64,000 nt of DNA from Chelativorans sp. Lineage in GTDB: Bacteria; Pseudomonadota; Alphaproteobacteria; Rhizobiales; Rhizobiaceae. The stretch spans positions 1-64,000 of the forward strand of contig NZ_JAPSLH010000014.1 of NCBI RefSeq assembly GCF_031180965.1, written 5' to 3'. The notes under the pieces are model-generated. The model saw only the letters and a list, made by a program, of their open reading frames with translations. It did not search any database and was not told where the DNA came from. Shown here piece after piece: positions 35,839 to 43,800 of this stretch; the stretch's first letter is position 1; the number at the start of each line of letters is the position of its first letter. The translations under genes were made by a program, and so were the position numbers.

Positions 35839-36232
35839 GCCCGCGCTGCCTCAACAAACATCGGATATCCTACCGAAATGCCGAAGACACGATCAAGCTC
35901 GTGAACGAAGCAGAAACCGCATATCGTTCCATCTCAGAAGCGGCCGGCGTGCAGAAGGCGTCGCAGTAGGCGAGACGACAGGGACGCGCTCCCCCATCCC
36001 GGCTCGACAGAAACGGCGGGCAAAGCCCGCCTTTTTTGCGCATAGCACACAAAAACGGCTCGATTGGAACCGAAAGCAGACGGGCGGCTCCCAGCTTCCG
36101 GAGAGCGATGACAGACATTCAGCCCGACGGTACTGAAGTCTCTGACCAATTGACACACATGGGCGCCCCGCCGAAGATGCCTGCACATCTGCCGAGTTAT
36201 GCAGGCAGCAAGTCGTAGACAGGGGCTACAAG
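35839..36232. other. Intergenic region, no assignable gene
   Basis: About 390 bases between the NmrA-like gene and the AraC regulator gene. It contains one clear terminator (separate entry). A short open frame ending at about 35968 reads DTIKLVNEAETAYRSISEAA and looks protein-like, but its start is unclear and I do not recognise it. The rest shows no coding signature. Confidence 0.4.
36015..36037 (+). terminator. Rho-independent terminator
   Basis: GGCGGGC and GCCCGCC form a 7-bp perfect GC stem with an AAA loop followed by six T. It lies about 175 bases downstream of the NmrA-like gene and would end rightward transcription before the AraC gene. Confidence 0.85.
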
Positions 36233-37201
36233 ATGGGCCTGCAGCATTTCTCGACAGCCGATATCCCGGCCGAAGATGCCGTCGCTTCGGTTCAGGACAC
36301 GTTCGAATCAATTATCAACATGTTCATTGACACGGTTGATGACAGCCCACTTACCGTCCACATGTCGGTGCGGGTTCTGCCGAATGCGGCGGCTGCTTCG
36401 AGCACATTTTCTCCGCTGAAAGGTACGCGCACACCTTCGCGGATCGCTGCCGATGGAAACGACGATTTCACGCTGATCATTCTGAACAGCGGGCGGATGC
36501 ACTTTTCCCAGGCCGGCCGCCACGAGGTCGTGCTTCGTCCAGGCGAGGCCTATCTGTGGGACAACGACCGGCCGGGGACTGGTACCTCCGACCGACTCTC
36601 GTCGGCGGTGAACGTGGTGGTCCCCCGGAATGTGCTCTCCTCGGCGGTCTCTGATCTGGACCCGCTGCTGGAGAACGGTCTCCCCGCGACGGCCGGCCTG
36701 AAGCTGCTTGCCGGCTATGCACAGACCTTGTCGCGCGATGTAGGCGTTCTCTCGGCAGCCGAAGAGGCAATAGCCGCTGCTCACCTGTACGACCTCACCG
36801 CGCTTGCGCTGGGAGCAGCACGCGATATCGGAGCCGCCGCAGGACGAGGGCTGCGCGCCGCGCGACTCAGAGCGATCAAGGATGACATCATTGCCAACCT
36901 CGCCGACGAGAGCCTGTCGCTGGAGGTGATCGCGCGGCGGCACGGGATCTCGCCGCGCTACGTGCGGGCCCTCTTCGAGACGGAGGAGACCAGCTTTACC
37001 GAGTTTGTGCTGAACGCACGCCTTGCGCGGGCATACCGGATGCTAACCGACCATCGTTTGGCGCGGCACGCGATCAGCACTATCGCTTTCGATGCGGGGT
37101 TCAACGACCTGACCTATTTCGGGCGGACATTTCGCCGGCGCTACGGCATGACCCCTTCGGATGTAAGGGCGCAGGCGATCGGTGGCCGCGGCGGAGCATA
37201 G
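36233..37201 (+). CDS. AraC-family transcriptional regulator
   Basis: A 322-residue regulator. The N-terminal half looks like the AraC-ligand-binding (AraC_binding_2) domain with LIILNSGRMHFSQAGRHEVV and LRPGEAYLWDNDRPG. The C-terminal 100 residues form the double HTH: LADESLSLEVIARRHGISPR, YVRALFETEETSFTEFVLNA and HAISTIAFDAGFNDLTYFGR then TFRRRYGMTPSDVR. No gene beside it points to a target; it precedes the autotransporter gene by 120 bases on the same strand and might activate it. Confidence 0.9.
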   Translation: MGLQHFSTADIPAEDAVASVQDTFESIINMFIDTVDDSPLTVHMSVRVLPNAAAASSTFSPLKGTRTPSRIAADGNDDFTLIILNSGRMHFSQAGRHEVVLRPGEAYLWDNDRPGTGTSDRLSSAVNVVVPRNVLSSAVSDLDPLLENGLPATAGLKLLAGYAQTLSRDVGVLSAAEEAIAAAHLYDLTALALGAARDIGAAAGRGLRAARLRAIKDDIIANLADESLSLEVIARRHGISPRYVRALFETEETSFTEFVLNARLARAYRMLTDHRLARHAISTIAFDAGFNDLTYFGRTFRRRYGMTPSDVRAQAIGGRGGA

Positions 37202-37321
37202 GACCCCGCACGCGTACACGCGTCGTTTGTACCTTTCCGTCCTAGAGTTTGTGGCGCTCAAGCCGAGCCGAGGAGCCGTTCTCACCGCTAGAAGGATGCC
37301 CAAGCTGGGGGATTCTTCGCG

Positions 37322-40300
37322 ATGAGAGACAGTGTGACTTCGGCTGCACGCGCGGCACTTCAGATGAGTACATCCGTCGCGGTTGTTGCTTTGGCCGCCT
37401 CGACATCGCCTGCTCTGGCTCAGACGGTCTGGACCGGCGCTGTTTCGGAAAATTGGTTCGATAACAGCAACTGGACCAATGGAGTCCCAGTTAACATACA
37501 AGACGTGATCATAGACATTACTGATCCGGCTTTCCCTGTTCTGGACAATCAAAACGCCTCCGCCGGTGATCTAACCGTAGGGGAAAGCGGCTGGGGGCGA
37601 TTGATCGTCCACAACACCAGCAATTTGCAAACCCAGACGATTAATCTTGGAGGCAACGAGGGCTCGCGCGGTGAACTCTACGTCAACTTCGGCTCGACCT
37701 TAAACGTCGACGTCTTGACTGTCGGGGAATCGGGTGAAGGAGTGCTCGGTTCCACCGACGGACACATTATTAGCGAGCAGTCGGTTCTTGGGTCGGACCC
37801 TGGTTCGATTGGGTTCTTCGGGCTTCACGATGGCGCCCTTTGGGAGAGTGGCTCGTACCTCGTGGTTGGCGAGAGAGGCCAAGGCAATCTGACGATCGAG
37901 GGCAGCAGCGTCGTTGTGACGGATGGCGACGCTACGTTGGCCGAATATGCTGGCTCCGCCGGCTCGGTTAACCTTTTTGGCCTCGGCTCAGCGTGGAATG
38001 TCTCGAATCTGCTGACGGTCGGCTACGGTGGGACTGCCTCGCTGAGGATCGGCTCCGGCGCCGAGGTGAACAGCGCCGCGGGCATCATAGGGACAGAAAT
38101 CGGCTCTCTTGGACAGGCATATGTCCACGGCGGCGAATGGAACACGACCAGCCTCTTTAGGCTCGGTGTATTCGGACGGGGCGAGTTGTACATCTCGGGC
38201 GAAGGAACAGTCATTAGCGACGGCCTAGATATCGGCCTTCAAGGCGGGTCAGGATTTCTCAGGGTTCGGCATCTGGCATCTTCGTTGGAGAGCACCGCTG
38301 ATCTGACAGTCGGCTTCGACGGAACGGGAACGATGGTCATTGACGAGGGTGGTCGTGTCCAAAACGTCAATGGGTATCTTGGCTACTCTGCTGGAAGCAC
38401 GGGCCAGGTAACCATCGCCGGTATTGGCTCGCGCTGGGACAACTTCAACGAACTAACCGTTGGACGCGAAGGTAGCGGCCATCTTGAGGTCACGGGCGGC
38501 GGTCTTCTGAACAGCGCCTGGACGGCGCTTGGACACCTTGAAAGTGGCGTAGGCTCCCTCACAGTAAGCGGCGCCGGATCTACATGGAACACCGGCAGCG
38601 ACGTCAGCGTAGGATACGAGGGCCTCGGCACCCTGACAGTCACAGACGGCGCTGAGATTAGTACATCTCATACATTCATTGGCCGGTCGGCACGTTCGCA
38701 AGGGCACGTCACCATTGATGGCCCGAATACCACCTGGACCAACATCTCAACCCTGACCGTCGGGAATGAAGGCAGAGGGAGCCTCCTGATAACCGGTGGC
38801 GCAACGGTTACGGATCAGGCAGCCATGATCGGCCGCCATCTCGGCTCGGAAGGCTCTGTTCTCGTCGGTGCTGGTTCGACCTGGAATACTGGCGATCTTC
38901 TCGTTGGGCAATTCGGGAGCGGCTCGCTGATCGTTGGCGCGGGGGGGATGGTCACAGCGAATGCAGTGTCGATTGCTGCTGAGCCTGGTTCCGCAGGGTG
39001 GCTGCTTCTGAACGGAACGCTTGCTGGTACTGGTGGATTGGCGGTTCAGGCAGGCGGCTGGCTTGGCGGCAACGGAACCGCGGCGGCAGATGCGGTCTTG
39101 TCCGGCGTGCTGGCACCCGGCGAGAACGGGATCGGCACTTTGCATGTAAATGGCAGCTTCACGGCCGAGGCTGGCTCCCGTTACCAGGTAGAACTAGGTG
39201 CGGGCGGATCCTCGGACCTCGTCCAGATAACGGACGCCGCAACTTTGAACGGTGGTACCGTCGCGGTGTTGCCGCTGCCAAACCTCTCCCCCTCCGCGAC
39301 ATACACCATCCTCACTGCGGCCGGCGGGGTCACAGGCAACTTCGATGAAGTTTTGGAGAATTTCTATTTCCTCTCGGCGGAACTTTCCTATCAGCCAACC
39401 AGCGTGCTTTTGTCCTTCCAATTGGATCACACTCTTGAGTCGGCCGCTCTCACGCCCAACCAAAAGGGGGCCGCGGCGGGAATTGAAAGCTTGGGGCCGG
39501 GGGCAGAGCTTTGGAACGCCGTCGCGCTGCTTGGCTCGCCAGAGGAGGCAAGGGAAGCCTTCGACGCGACCTCGGGTGAAATTCACGGTTCTGCCAAAAC
39601 GGCATTGATCGAAGATGCGCGCTTTGTTCGGGAAGCAATGCTTGCCAGGGTCGCCGCGGCATTCGATGGGGATGTCGGCAACGGGCTCCCCGTGATGGGC
39701 TACGGGGCTGGGGGCCCGGAAAGAATTGGCGCGGAGACGGAACGTTTCGGCCTGTGGGCGCACGGTTTCGGAGCTTGGGGAAAGATCGACAGCGATGGCA
39801 ATGCGGCTGAACTTGAGCGTTCGACGGGCGGCTTCCTTGTGGGTGGCGATGCACCCGTAGGTGAAAGCTGGCGCCTCGGCCTAGTCACGGGCTACAGCCG
39901 CTCGAGCTTCGACGTAGATGGACGCGCTTCGTCTGGCGACAGCAGCAATCTTCATTTTGGCCTATACGGTGGCGGTGATTTCGGCGCGATCGGCTTGCGG
40001 TTCGGTGCTGCACATAGCTGGCATGACATTGAAACCTCGCGGGCTGTCGCATTTACCGGTTTTGCGGACACGGTCACGTCAGAGTACGATGCCGCGACGG
40101 CACAGCTTTTTGGCGAGGTGGGCTACAAACTGTCGATGGGCTCCGTCGCGCTCGAGCCGTTTGCGGGCGTCGCATATGTGAACCTGGACACCGACGGATT
40201 CACTGAAAGGGGAGGCGCGGCAACGGTGTCGAGCCCGGGAGGAACGACAGAGGCGACCTTTTCCACGCTGGGACTGCGCGGCTCGGCTGACCTGGCACTT

Positions 40301-40564
40301 GGCGGGATAGATGCTACGGCTCGCGCGATGCTAGGCTGGCGCCACGCCTTCGGCGACATCACCCCGGAATCCATTCATGCCTTCGCCGGTGGCGAGCCGT
40401 TTACCATCTACGGTGTGCCAATCGCAGAGGATGCGATTTTGCTGGAGGCCGGGCTCGACTTCAGCCTTACCGAAGCGGCTACCCTTGCCATCTCGTACCA
40501 TGGCCAGCTTGCATCCGAGGGCAACTATCACGGCGCCCGTGCCACGCTCGGACTAAGATTCTAG
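37322..40564 (+). CDS. Autotransporter (type V secretion) with repeat passenger
   Basis: A 1080-residue autotransporter. An extended signal peptide ends SPALAQ (about residue 34). It is followed by VWTGAVSENWFDNSNWTNGV, the entry motif of many alphaproteobacterial autotransporters, then a passenger of about 11 imperfect 45-55-residue units built on L.VG..G.G.L.V..GG (residues 82-545). A junction region around 560-800 includes the autotransporter-associated strand LAPGENGIGTLHVNGSFTAE. The last 270 residues are the beta-barrel, ending ATLGLRF with the terminal Phe needed by the BAM machinery. It is likely a surface adhesin or matrix protein. No protease triad was recognised in the passenger. 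Confidence 0.92.
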   Translation: MRDSVTSAARAALQMSTSVAVVALAASTSPALAQTVWTGAVSENWFDNSNWTNGVPVNIQDVIIDITDPAFPVLDNQNASAGDLTVGESGWGRLIVHNTSNLQTQTINLGGNEGSRGELYVNFGSTLNVDVLTVGESGEGVLGSTDGHIISEQSVLGSDPGSIGFFGLHDGALWESGSYLVVGERGQGNLTIEGSSVVVTDGDATLAEYAGSAGSVNLFGLGSAWNVSNLLTVGYGGTASLRIGSGAEVNSAAGIIGTEIGSLGQAYVHGGEWNTTSLFRLGVFGRGELYISGEGTVISDGLDIGLQGGSGFLRVRHLASSLESTADLTVGFDGTGTMVIDEGGRVQNVNGYLGYSAGSTGQVTIAGIGSRWDNFNELTVGREGSGHLEVTGGGLLNSAWTALGHLESGVGSLTVSGAGSTWNTGSDVSVGYEGLGTLTVTDGAEISTSHTFIGRSARSQGHVTIDGPNTTWTNISTLTVGNEGRGSLLITGGATVTDQAAMIGRHLGSEGSVLVGAGSTWNTGDLLVGQFGSGSLIVGAGGMVTANAVSIAAEPGSAGWLLLNGTLAGTGGLAVQAGGWLGGNGTAAADAVLSGVLAPGENGIGTLHVNGSFTAEAGSRYQVELGAGGSSDLVQITDAATLNGGTVAVLPLPNLSPSATYTILTAAGGVTGNFDEVLENFYFLSAELSYQPTSVLLSFQLDHTLESAALTPNQKGAAAGIESLGPGAELWNAVALLGSPEEAREAFDATSGEIHGSAKTALIEDARFVREAMLARVAAAFDGDVGNGLPVMGYGAGGPERIGAETERFGLWAHGFGAWGKIDSDGNAAELERSTGGFLVGGDAPVGESWRLGLVTGYSRSSFDVDGRASSGDSSNLHFGLYGGGDFGAIGLRFGAAHSWHDIETSRAVAFTGFADTVTSEYDAATAQLFGEVGYKLSMGSVALEPFAGVAYVNLDTDGFTERGGAATVSSPGGTTEATFSTLGLRGSADLALGGIDATARAMLGWRHAFGDITPESIHAFAGGEPFTIYGVPIAEDAILLEAGLDFSLTEAATLAISYHGQLASEGNYHGARATLGLRF
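37565..38952 (+). repeat. Passenger-domain tandem repeats of the autotransporter
   Basis: About 11 degenerate units share the protein pattern LTVG-x-x-G-x-G-x-L-x-V-x-x-GG. Examples are LTVGESGWGRLIVHN, LVVGERGQGNLTIEG, LTVGFDGTGTMVIDEGG, LTVGREGSGHLEVTGGG, VSVGYEGLGTLTVTDGA and LTVGNEGRGSLLITGGA. Unit length is about 45-55 residues, fitting a parallel beta-helix. The DNA repeats are diverged, so recent expansion is unlikely. Confidence 0.75.
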
Positions 40565-40591
40565 GGAAGGCGGAAGTTTGCAGCAGCTGTG

Positions 40592-40987
40592 CTATTCCGC
40601 AGGAAGCGCTCTCGGCGAGGGCTCTCGGCTGTAGACGATGACGGCGAACATCAGGACGCCAAGCAAAATAACCAGGGAGCTTATCGCAGTCAACGGTTCG
40701 AACGCGGTGTAGCCGAGATAGAGCAGGTACAACGACGGTACCATCACCACGACGCCTGCGGTATAGACCCAGTATTGAAGCTGTGCCAGCTTGCTTTCGG
40801 CCTTCGAAGGATTGAGCGCGTAGTAGCCGCCGAAGATCGCCATGGTCACCCAGCCCAGAAGATTTGCGTGAGTATGGGCGGCGATGACGTTGTGGTTGCC
40901 CGAGATTGCCATCTGCAGGCCCATCGCGATGCCGATGATCAGGATGACGATTGCAGTCTTGAAATAAAGCGAAGCTATGTGTGGCAT
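40592..40987 (-). CDS. Small membrane protein resembling heme-copper oxidase subunit I N terminus
   Basis: A 131-residue membrane protein with four hydrophobic segments. The segment NHNVIAAHTHANLLGWVTMA resembles the first heme-ligand helix of cbb3/NorB-type oxidases (AHxHxxLxGW), and small proteins of this kind are often annotated as cytochrome-c oxidase-like. No catalytic subunit accompanies it, so it is not a working oxidase by itself. A heme-binding or sensor role is conceivable, but its function is unknown. Confidence 0.7.
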   Translation of the reverse strand: MPHIASLYFKTAIVILIIGIAMGLQMAISGNHNVIAAHTHANLLGWVTMAIFGGYYALNPSKAESKLAQLQYWVYTAGVVVMVPSLYLLYLGYTAFEPLTAISSLVILLGVLMFAVIVYSREPSPRALPAE

Positions 40988-41286
40988 TGTATTCCCCCAA
41001 TGACCTCTTCCCCTCGAAGAGAGAGGACATTGTACTTCAAAACCCGGTCAGCGGAAAGCGCGTGGCTGCTCAAGCTCAGCACTTGATACGCGCAAGAGGG
41101 AAGCACGGTCACGCAAAAAAGGATGAGCCGCCTCAGGACTAACCGGGCGGCTTCATTTCTCATGCAGAAAGGCTCGGCTCTACTCGGGCCCATGCTGAAC
41201 CTGGGAGTAGCTTAGCGTGCCTCGATTTGCCGCCGTCTAAGCGAATGCGGCATGAAGCGGAAGCCGAAGCGATCTTGAGCGGCTCA

Positions 41287-41706
41287 CTAGTGACTCACCT
41301 CGAATGAGAGGGCCTTGCCTGTGTCGGGGTCCAATCGGCAGGTGAAGGTGAAGTCGTCCCAGTCACTTCCTACCCTCACCTGGCCCGAGCCGGTGAGCGT
41401 TTGGCTCGACGTCATCTCGAGCGTGCTTGGATCGTCCGTGCCGAGGAAAACCCGGTCAGCCTCCTTTTTCCACTTGCGGAGTTCCTGCAGCGCCAATGGC
41501 CGACAGATGAATTCCGCGACCTTCTTCGCGTCGCTCCAGGACGAGGCCATCTCTCGCTCCTCATTTGACCGAAGCTCGGCAATCTGCGCAGCGATGACGT
41601 CCTGTTGCGCCTTCGAGAGCAGGGTGGCGGCGACGGCGGATTGACCAGTAAGAATGAGCATCAGAAATATCGCCCAGCCGCAGCTGGCTCTAGATTGTCG
41701 ATGCAT
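41287..41706 (-). CDS. Exported hypothetical protein
   Basis: A 139-residue protein with a signal peptide (WAIFLMLILTGQSAVAA). The mature part begins with a helical LLSKAQQDVIAAQIAELRSN stretch and ends with beta-rich QTLTGSGQVRVGSDWDDFTF then TCRLDPDTGKALSFEV. Two cysteines (EFICRP and FTCRL) could pair. The C-terminal FTCxLDP...V.SFE pattern is reminiscent of DUF930-like secreted proteins of rhizobia, but I would not assign the family firmly. Confidence 0.6.
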   Translation of the reverse strand: MHRQSRASCGWAIFLMLILTGQSAVAATLLSKAQQDVIAAQIAELRSNEEREMASSWSDAKKVAEFICRPLALQELRKWKKEADRVFLGTDDPSTLEMTSSQTLTGSGQVRVGSDWDDFTFTCRLDPDTGKALSFEVSH

Positions 41707-41968
41707 ATGGCCCTCCTTCGGGTGCTAGGGTGCGATGGTGAGGGCCAACTGTTAAGATTGGTTGATCGCGGGATGTAAAATCTTCGGGGCTGTTGATCGC
41801 TGGCCCGGAGAACTGGTTTGTCTCGCCTGCCTCGGGAGCAGGAAATCGGTCCTCAATCCGGCCACCGCAGCCGGATCGTTAGTGATGAAGGCGCTAGCGG
41901 ACGGTGTCGAGGTTCCATTCCACAGTGGCCGGCATGCAACCGCCAGCGCTCAGCCACGTTGTAGCAGC

Positions 41969-42067
41969 ATGTTCTTCTTTTTCTCCAATCGCCTCGGGTG
42001 CCTTGGCTCGGTCGTTGTTTCCATCGCCATCACGGTTGTCGTGCTTGCACTGCTCGGGGTGTTCTAA
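41969..42067 (+). CDS. 32-aa single-pass membrane miniprotein
   Basis: MFFFFSNRLGCLGSVVVSIA followed by ITVVVLALLGVF is a 32-residue peptide with a short SNRLGCLGS head and one hydrophobic segment. Similar head-plus-helix small proteins (SNRLGCLGSL...) are, from memory, widespread small hypotheticals in bacteria, which favours a real gene. The track ORF begins 69 codons earlier, but that part is not conserved-looking. The stop codon overlaps the stop of the convergent DUF2306-type gene by four bases. Function is unknown. Confidence 0.6.
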   Translation: MFFFFSNRLGCLGSVVVSIAITVVVLALLGVF

Positions 42068-42459
42068 CCAAAGACGACCGAGTGCATTATCCGCCCGGGA
42101 AGCAGTGTGAACAGTCCAGTCAGGATTAACGCCAGACCATACAGTTTGATCATCCCGGCGCGGTGCTTGTCCACGCGGTGCTGATGAGCGTTCCAAACGC
42201 CTATAGGCACGGCAACGAGCACGAGCATTGAGAGCAGGTGGATCGGGCTCCAAGGCCCGAGAAGGCGCCACTCGTGGATCCAAAGGCTACTGCCGGCGAC
42301 GACGAGCATCAAAATAGCCCACGAATAACCGAAGAGCCGGTGGGACGCGGTCCCCTTGGTTCTGAAGAGCTGAATGGCGCCCAGCAATATTGCAGCCATC
42401 GCAGCGATGGCGTGAACGCGGATTACCAGTGGCGCATCGTATAGAGGCTCAAGCGACAT
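42064..42459 (-). CDS. DUF2306-type small membrane protein
   Basis: About 131 residues starting at MSLEPLYDAPLVIRVHAIAA (42459), with four membrane segments. Blocks VIRVHAIAAMAAILLGAIQL, KGTASHRLFGYSWAILMLVV, GPWSPIHLLSMLVLVAVPIG and QHRVDKHRAGMIKLYGLALI contain regularly placed His residues, as in DUF2306/YozB-like membrane proteins that may bind heme. It converges with the 32-aa miniprotein gene. Function is unknown. Confidence 0.8.
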   Translation of the reverse strand: MSLEPLYDAPLVIRVHAIAAMAAILLGAIQLFRTKGTASHRLFGYSWAILMLVVAGSSLWIHEWRLLGPWSPIHLLSMLVLVAVPIGVWNAHQHRVDKHRAGMIKLYGLALILTGLFTLLPGRIMHSVVFG

Positions 42460-42740
42460 GTACGTCGTCCCCCGCGGCCGGGGCATCTTTCCTTATGTTG
42501 CCCGAGCTGACAAGGCTTGAACAAGGAGATCGTGGGCGCGCTGCTGGCGGCAGGGAAGGGCGCAGTGGCGCAGTGTACTTACAATCCCCGGCACTTCAGG
42601 GGAGCAACACCGCGACGGGCTGTTAAGGCCCGAGACTGTCAGTGCAAACCGAAGCAGTGACAACCTGTCATCAGACATAAGCGAGCCGAGGTCATTCGGC
42701 GAGAATGACCTCGGGCTAGAGCTGATCCATCCGGGATGCG

Positions 42741-43283
42741 CTATCGACTATAGGGGGACACGCACTGCCGCCGCGGACCGTTGTTGGGCTGATATGTGTT
42801 GTCCGATGCGCGATACGACCGCCATCGATCATAGCACCACTGGACGTGAGCGTTGCCGGAAGGTCGGACTGCCTGCTGGCTCATGGTCCCGCCAATGATG
42901 GCCCCGAGGGCAAAGGCGGCAGGTGGAAACCACCAGCCGTCGTGGTAGCGGTATCCCGGGCGGCGATCGCGAAAGCCCCGATGACCGCGCCAATGCCTGC
43001 TGCCGGCTCGACGTTCAAAATGATCACGGTCCCGGTCCCGATCCCAGCCCCGATTGCCCCGGCGGTCGCGATCCCAGTGCCGCTCCAGATCGCGGCGATC
43101 AAAGTTCCGGTCGTTGTCGCGAAGCAACCGGCGCCACGCGTCTTCCTGTACGCGCAAGACTTGCGGTGTGGCTTCAGGCGCCTTGGGCGGAACCAATGGA
43201 GCGCTGGCCGCTGAACCCATGGTGGCCAAGGCGGTCGCAAGGGCAATAGCGGCGCAGAGCGGCTTACTTTTGCTGAGTTTCAT
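42741..43283 (-). CDS. BA14K-family exported protein
   Basis: A 180-residue protein with a signal peptide ([17 protein letters not shown]). A long basic/acidic stretch rich in Arg, Asp and His ([20 protein letters not shown] and so on) spans about residues 55-110. It is followed by a hydrophobic Gly-rich segment ([11 protein letters not shown]) and the BA14K signature [20 protein letters not shown]...CVSPY. BA14K proteins are immunoreactive, lectin-like surface proteins of Brucella and rhizobia. The family call is secure; the role in this organism is not. Confidence 0.88.
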   Translation of the reverse strand: MKLSKSKPLCAAIALATALATMGSAASAPLVPPKAPEATPQVLRVQEDAWRRLLRDNDRNFDRRDLERHWDRDRRGNRGWDRDRDRDHFERRAGSRHWRGHRGFRDRRPGYRYHDGWWFPPAAFALGAIIGGTMSQQAVRPSGNAHVQWCYDRWRSYRASDNTYQPNNGPRRQCVSPYSR

Positions 43284-43495
43284 TTTGGCGCCTCAAGTTG
43301 GACGGTTTACACGCAAACCAGCACCGTGCCCGTAATGTTCCGAAAACGGGGGCAGGCTCGGAGCCGATCCTGGCGTTCCTCCCGTCTGGTTGGCGAATGG
43401 TACGGCGTCCGCCTGCACACGCAATCTACATGGCGCTCGCCTTGGTGGTGTTCCGATCCTTCTTCCACTTCCGTCGTAGTGGTTGCCCCGTGGCA

Positions 43496-43798
43496 TCATC
43501 GCTGGCGTTCTGCAAATTTGGTGGACAGGCAGACTCCAAGCTGGCCGCTGACATCGCTGATGAAGGTAACGCCCAAGCCTTCGAAGACAGACCTGAATGT
43601 CCGCACCACATCTTCGGGGCAGGATGTATTGCCGTTCTCAAAACGCGTGACGGTGAGGCCGGAAACTCCGGCCAACTTGGCGAACTCCCGGACCGACAGC
43701 CCCAAGCCCGCCCTTGCCATGCGGCATTGAACGGGCGAGATCAGTTTTGAGGTATGGATGGACGCCTTGCTATTGGGAGCACCTCTATCGAGAGCCAT
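43496..43798 (-). CDS. XRE-type helix-turn-helix regulator linked to RND efflux operon
   Basis: About 100 residues from the ATG at 43798; the track used a TTG two codons earlier. A Cro/CI-type HTH is clear: PVQCRMARAGLGLSVREFAK then LAGVSGLTVTRFENG, followed by a C-terminal tail VVRTFRSVFEGLGVTFISD. The gene begins only a few bases after the RND pump stop codon on the same strand, so it is the probable last gene of the efflux operon. Single-domain XRE proteins usually control their own or nearby genes. Confidence 0.82.
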   Translation of the reverse strand: MALDRGAPNSKASIHTSKLISPVQCRMARAGLGLSVREFAKLAGVSGLTVTRFENGNTSCPEDVVRTFRSVFEGLGVTFISDVSGQLGVCLSTKFAERQR

Positions 43799-43800
43799 CG

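Noticed and set aside
35845-35968. Possible small CDS ending RSISEAAGVQKASQ
   Set aside because: Protein-like composition but no clear start or ribosome-binding site and no recognised family.
42846-43335. Plus-strand ORFs with dense PVPIPAP-type repeats
   Set aside because: They are the reverse frames of the Arg/Asp repeat of the BA14K gene, so the apparent repeat is a reading-frame effect.
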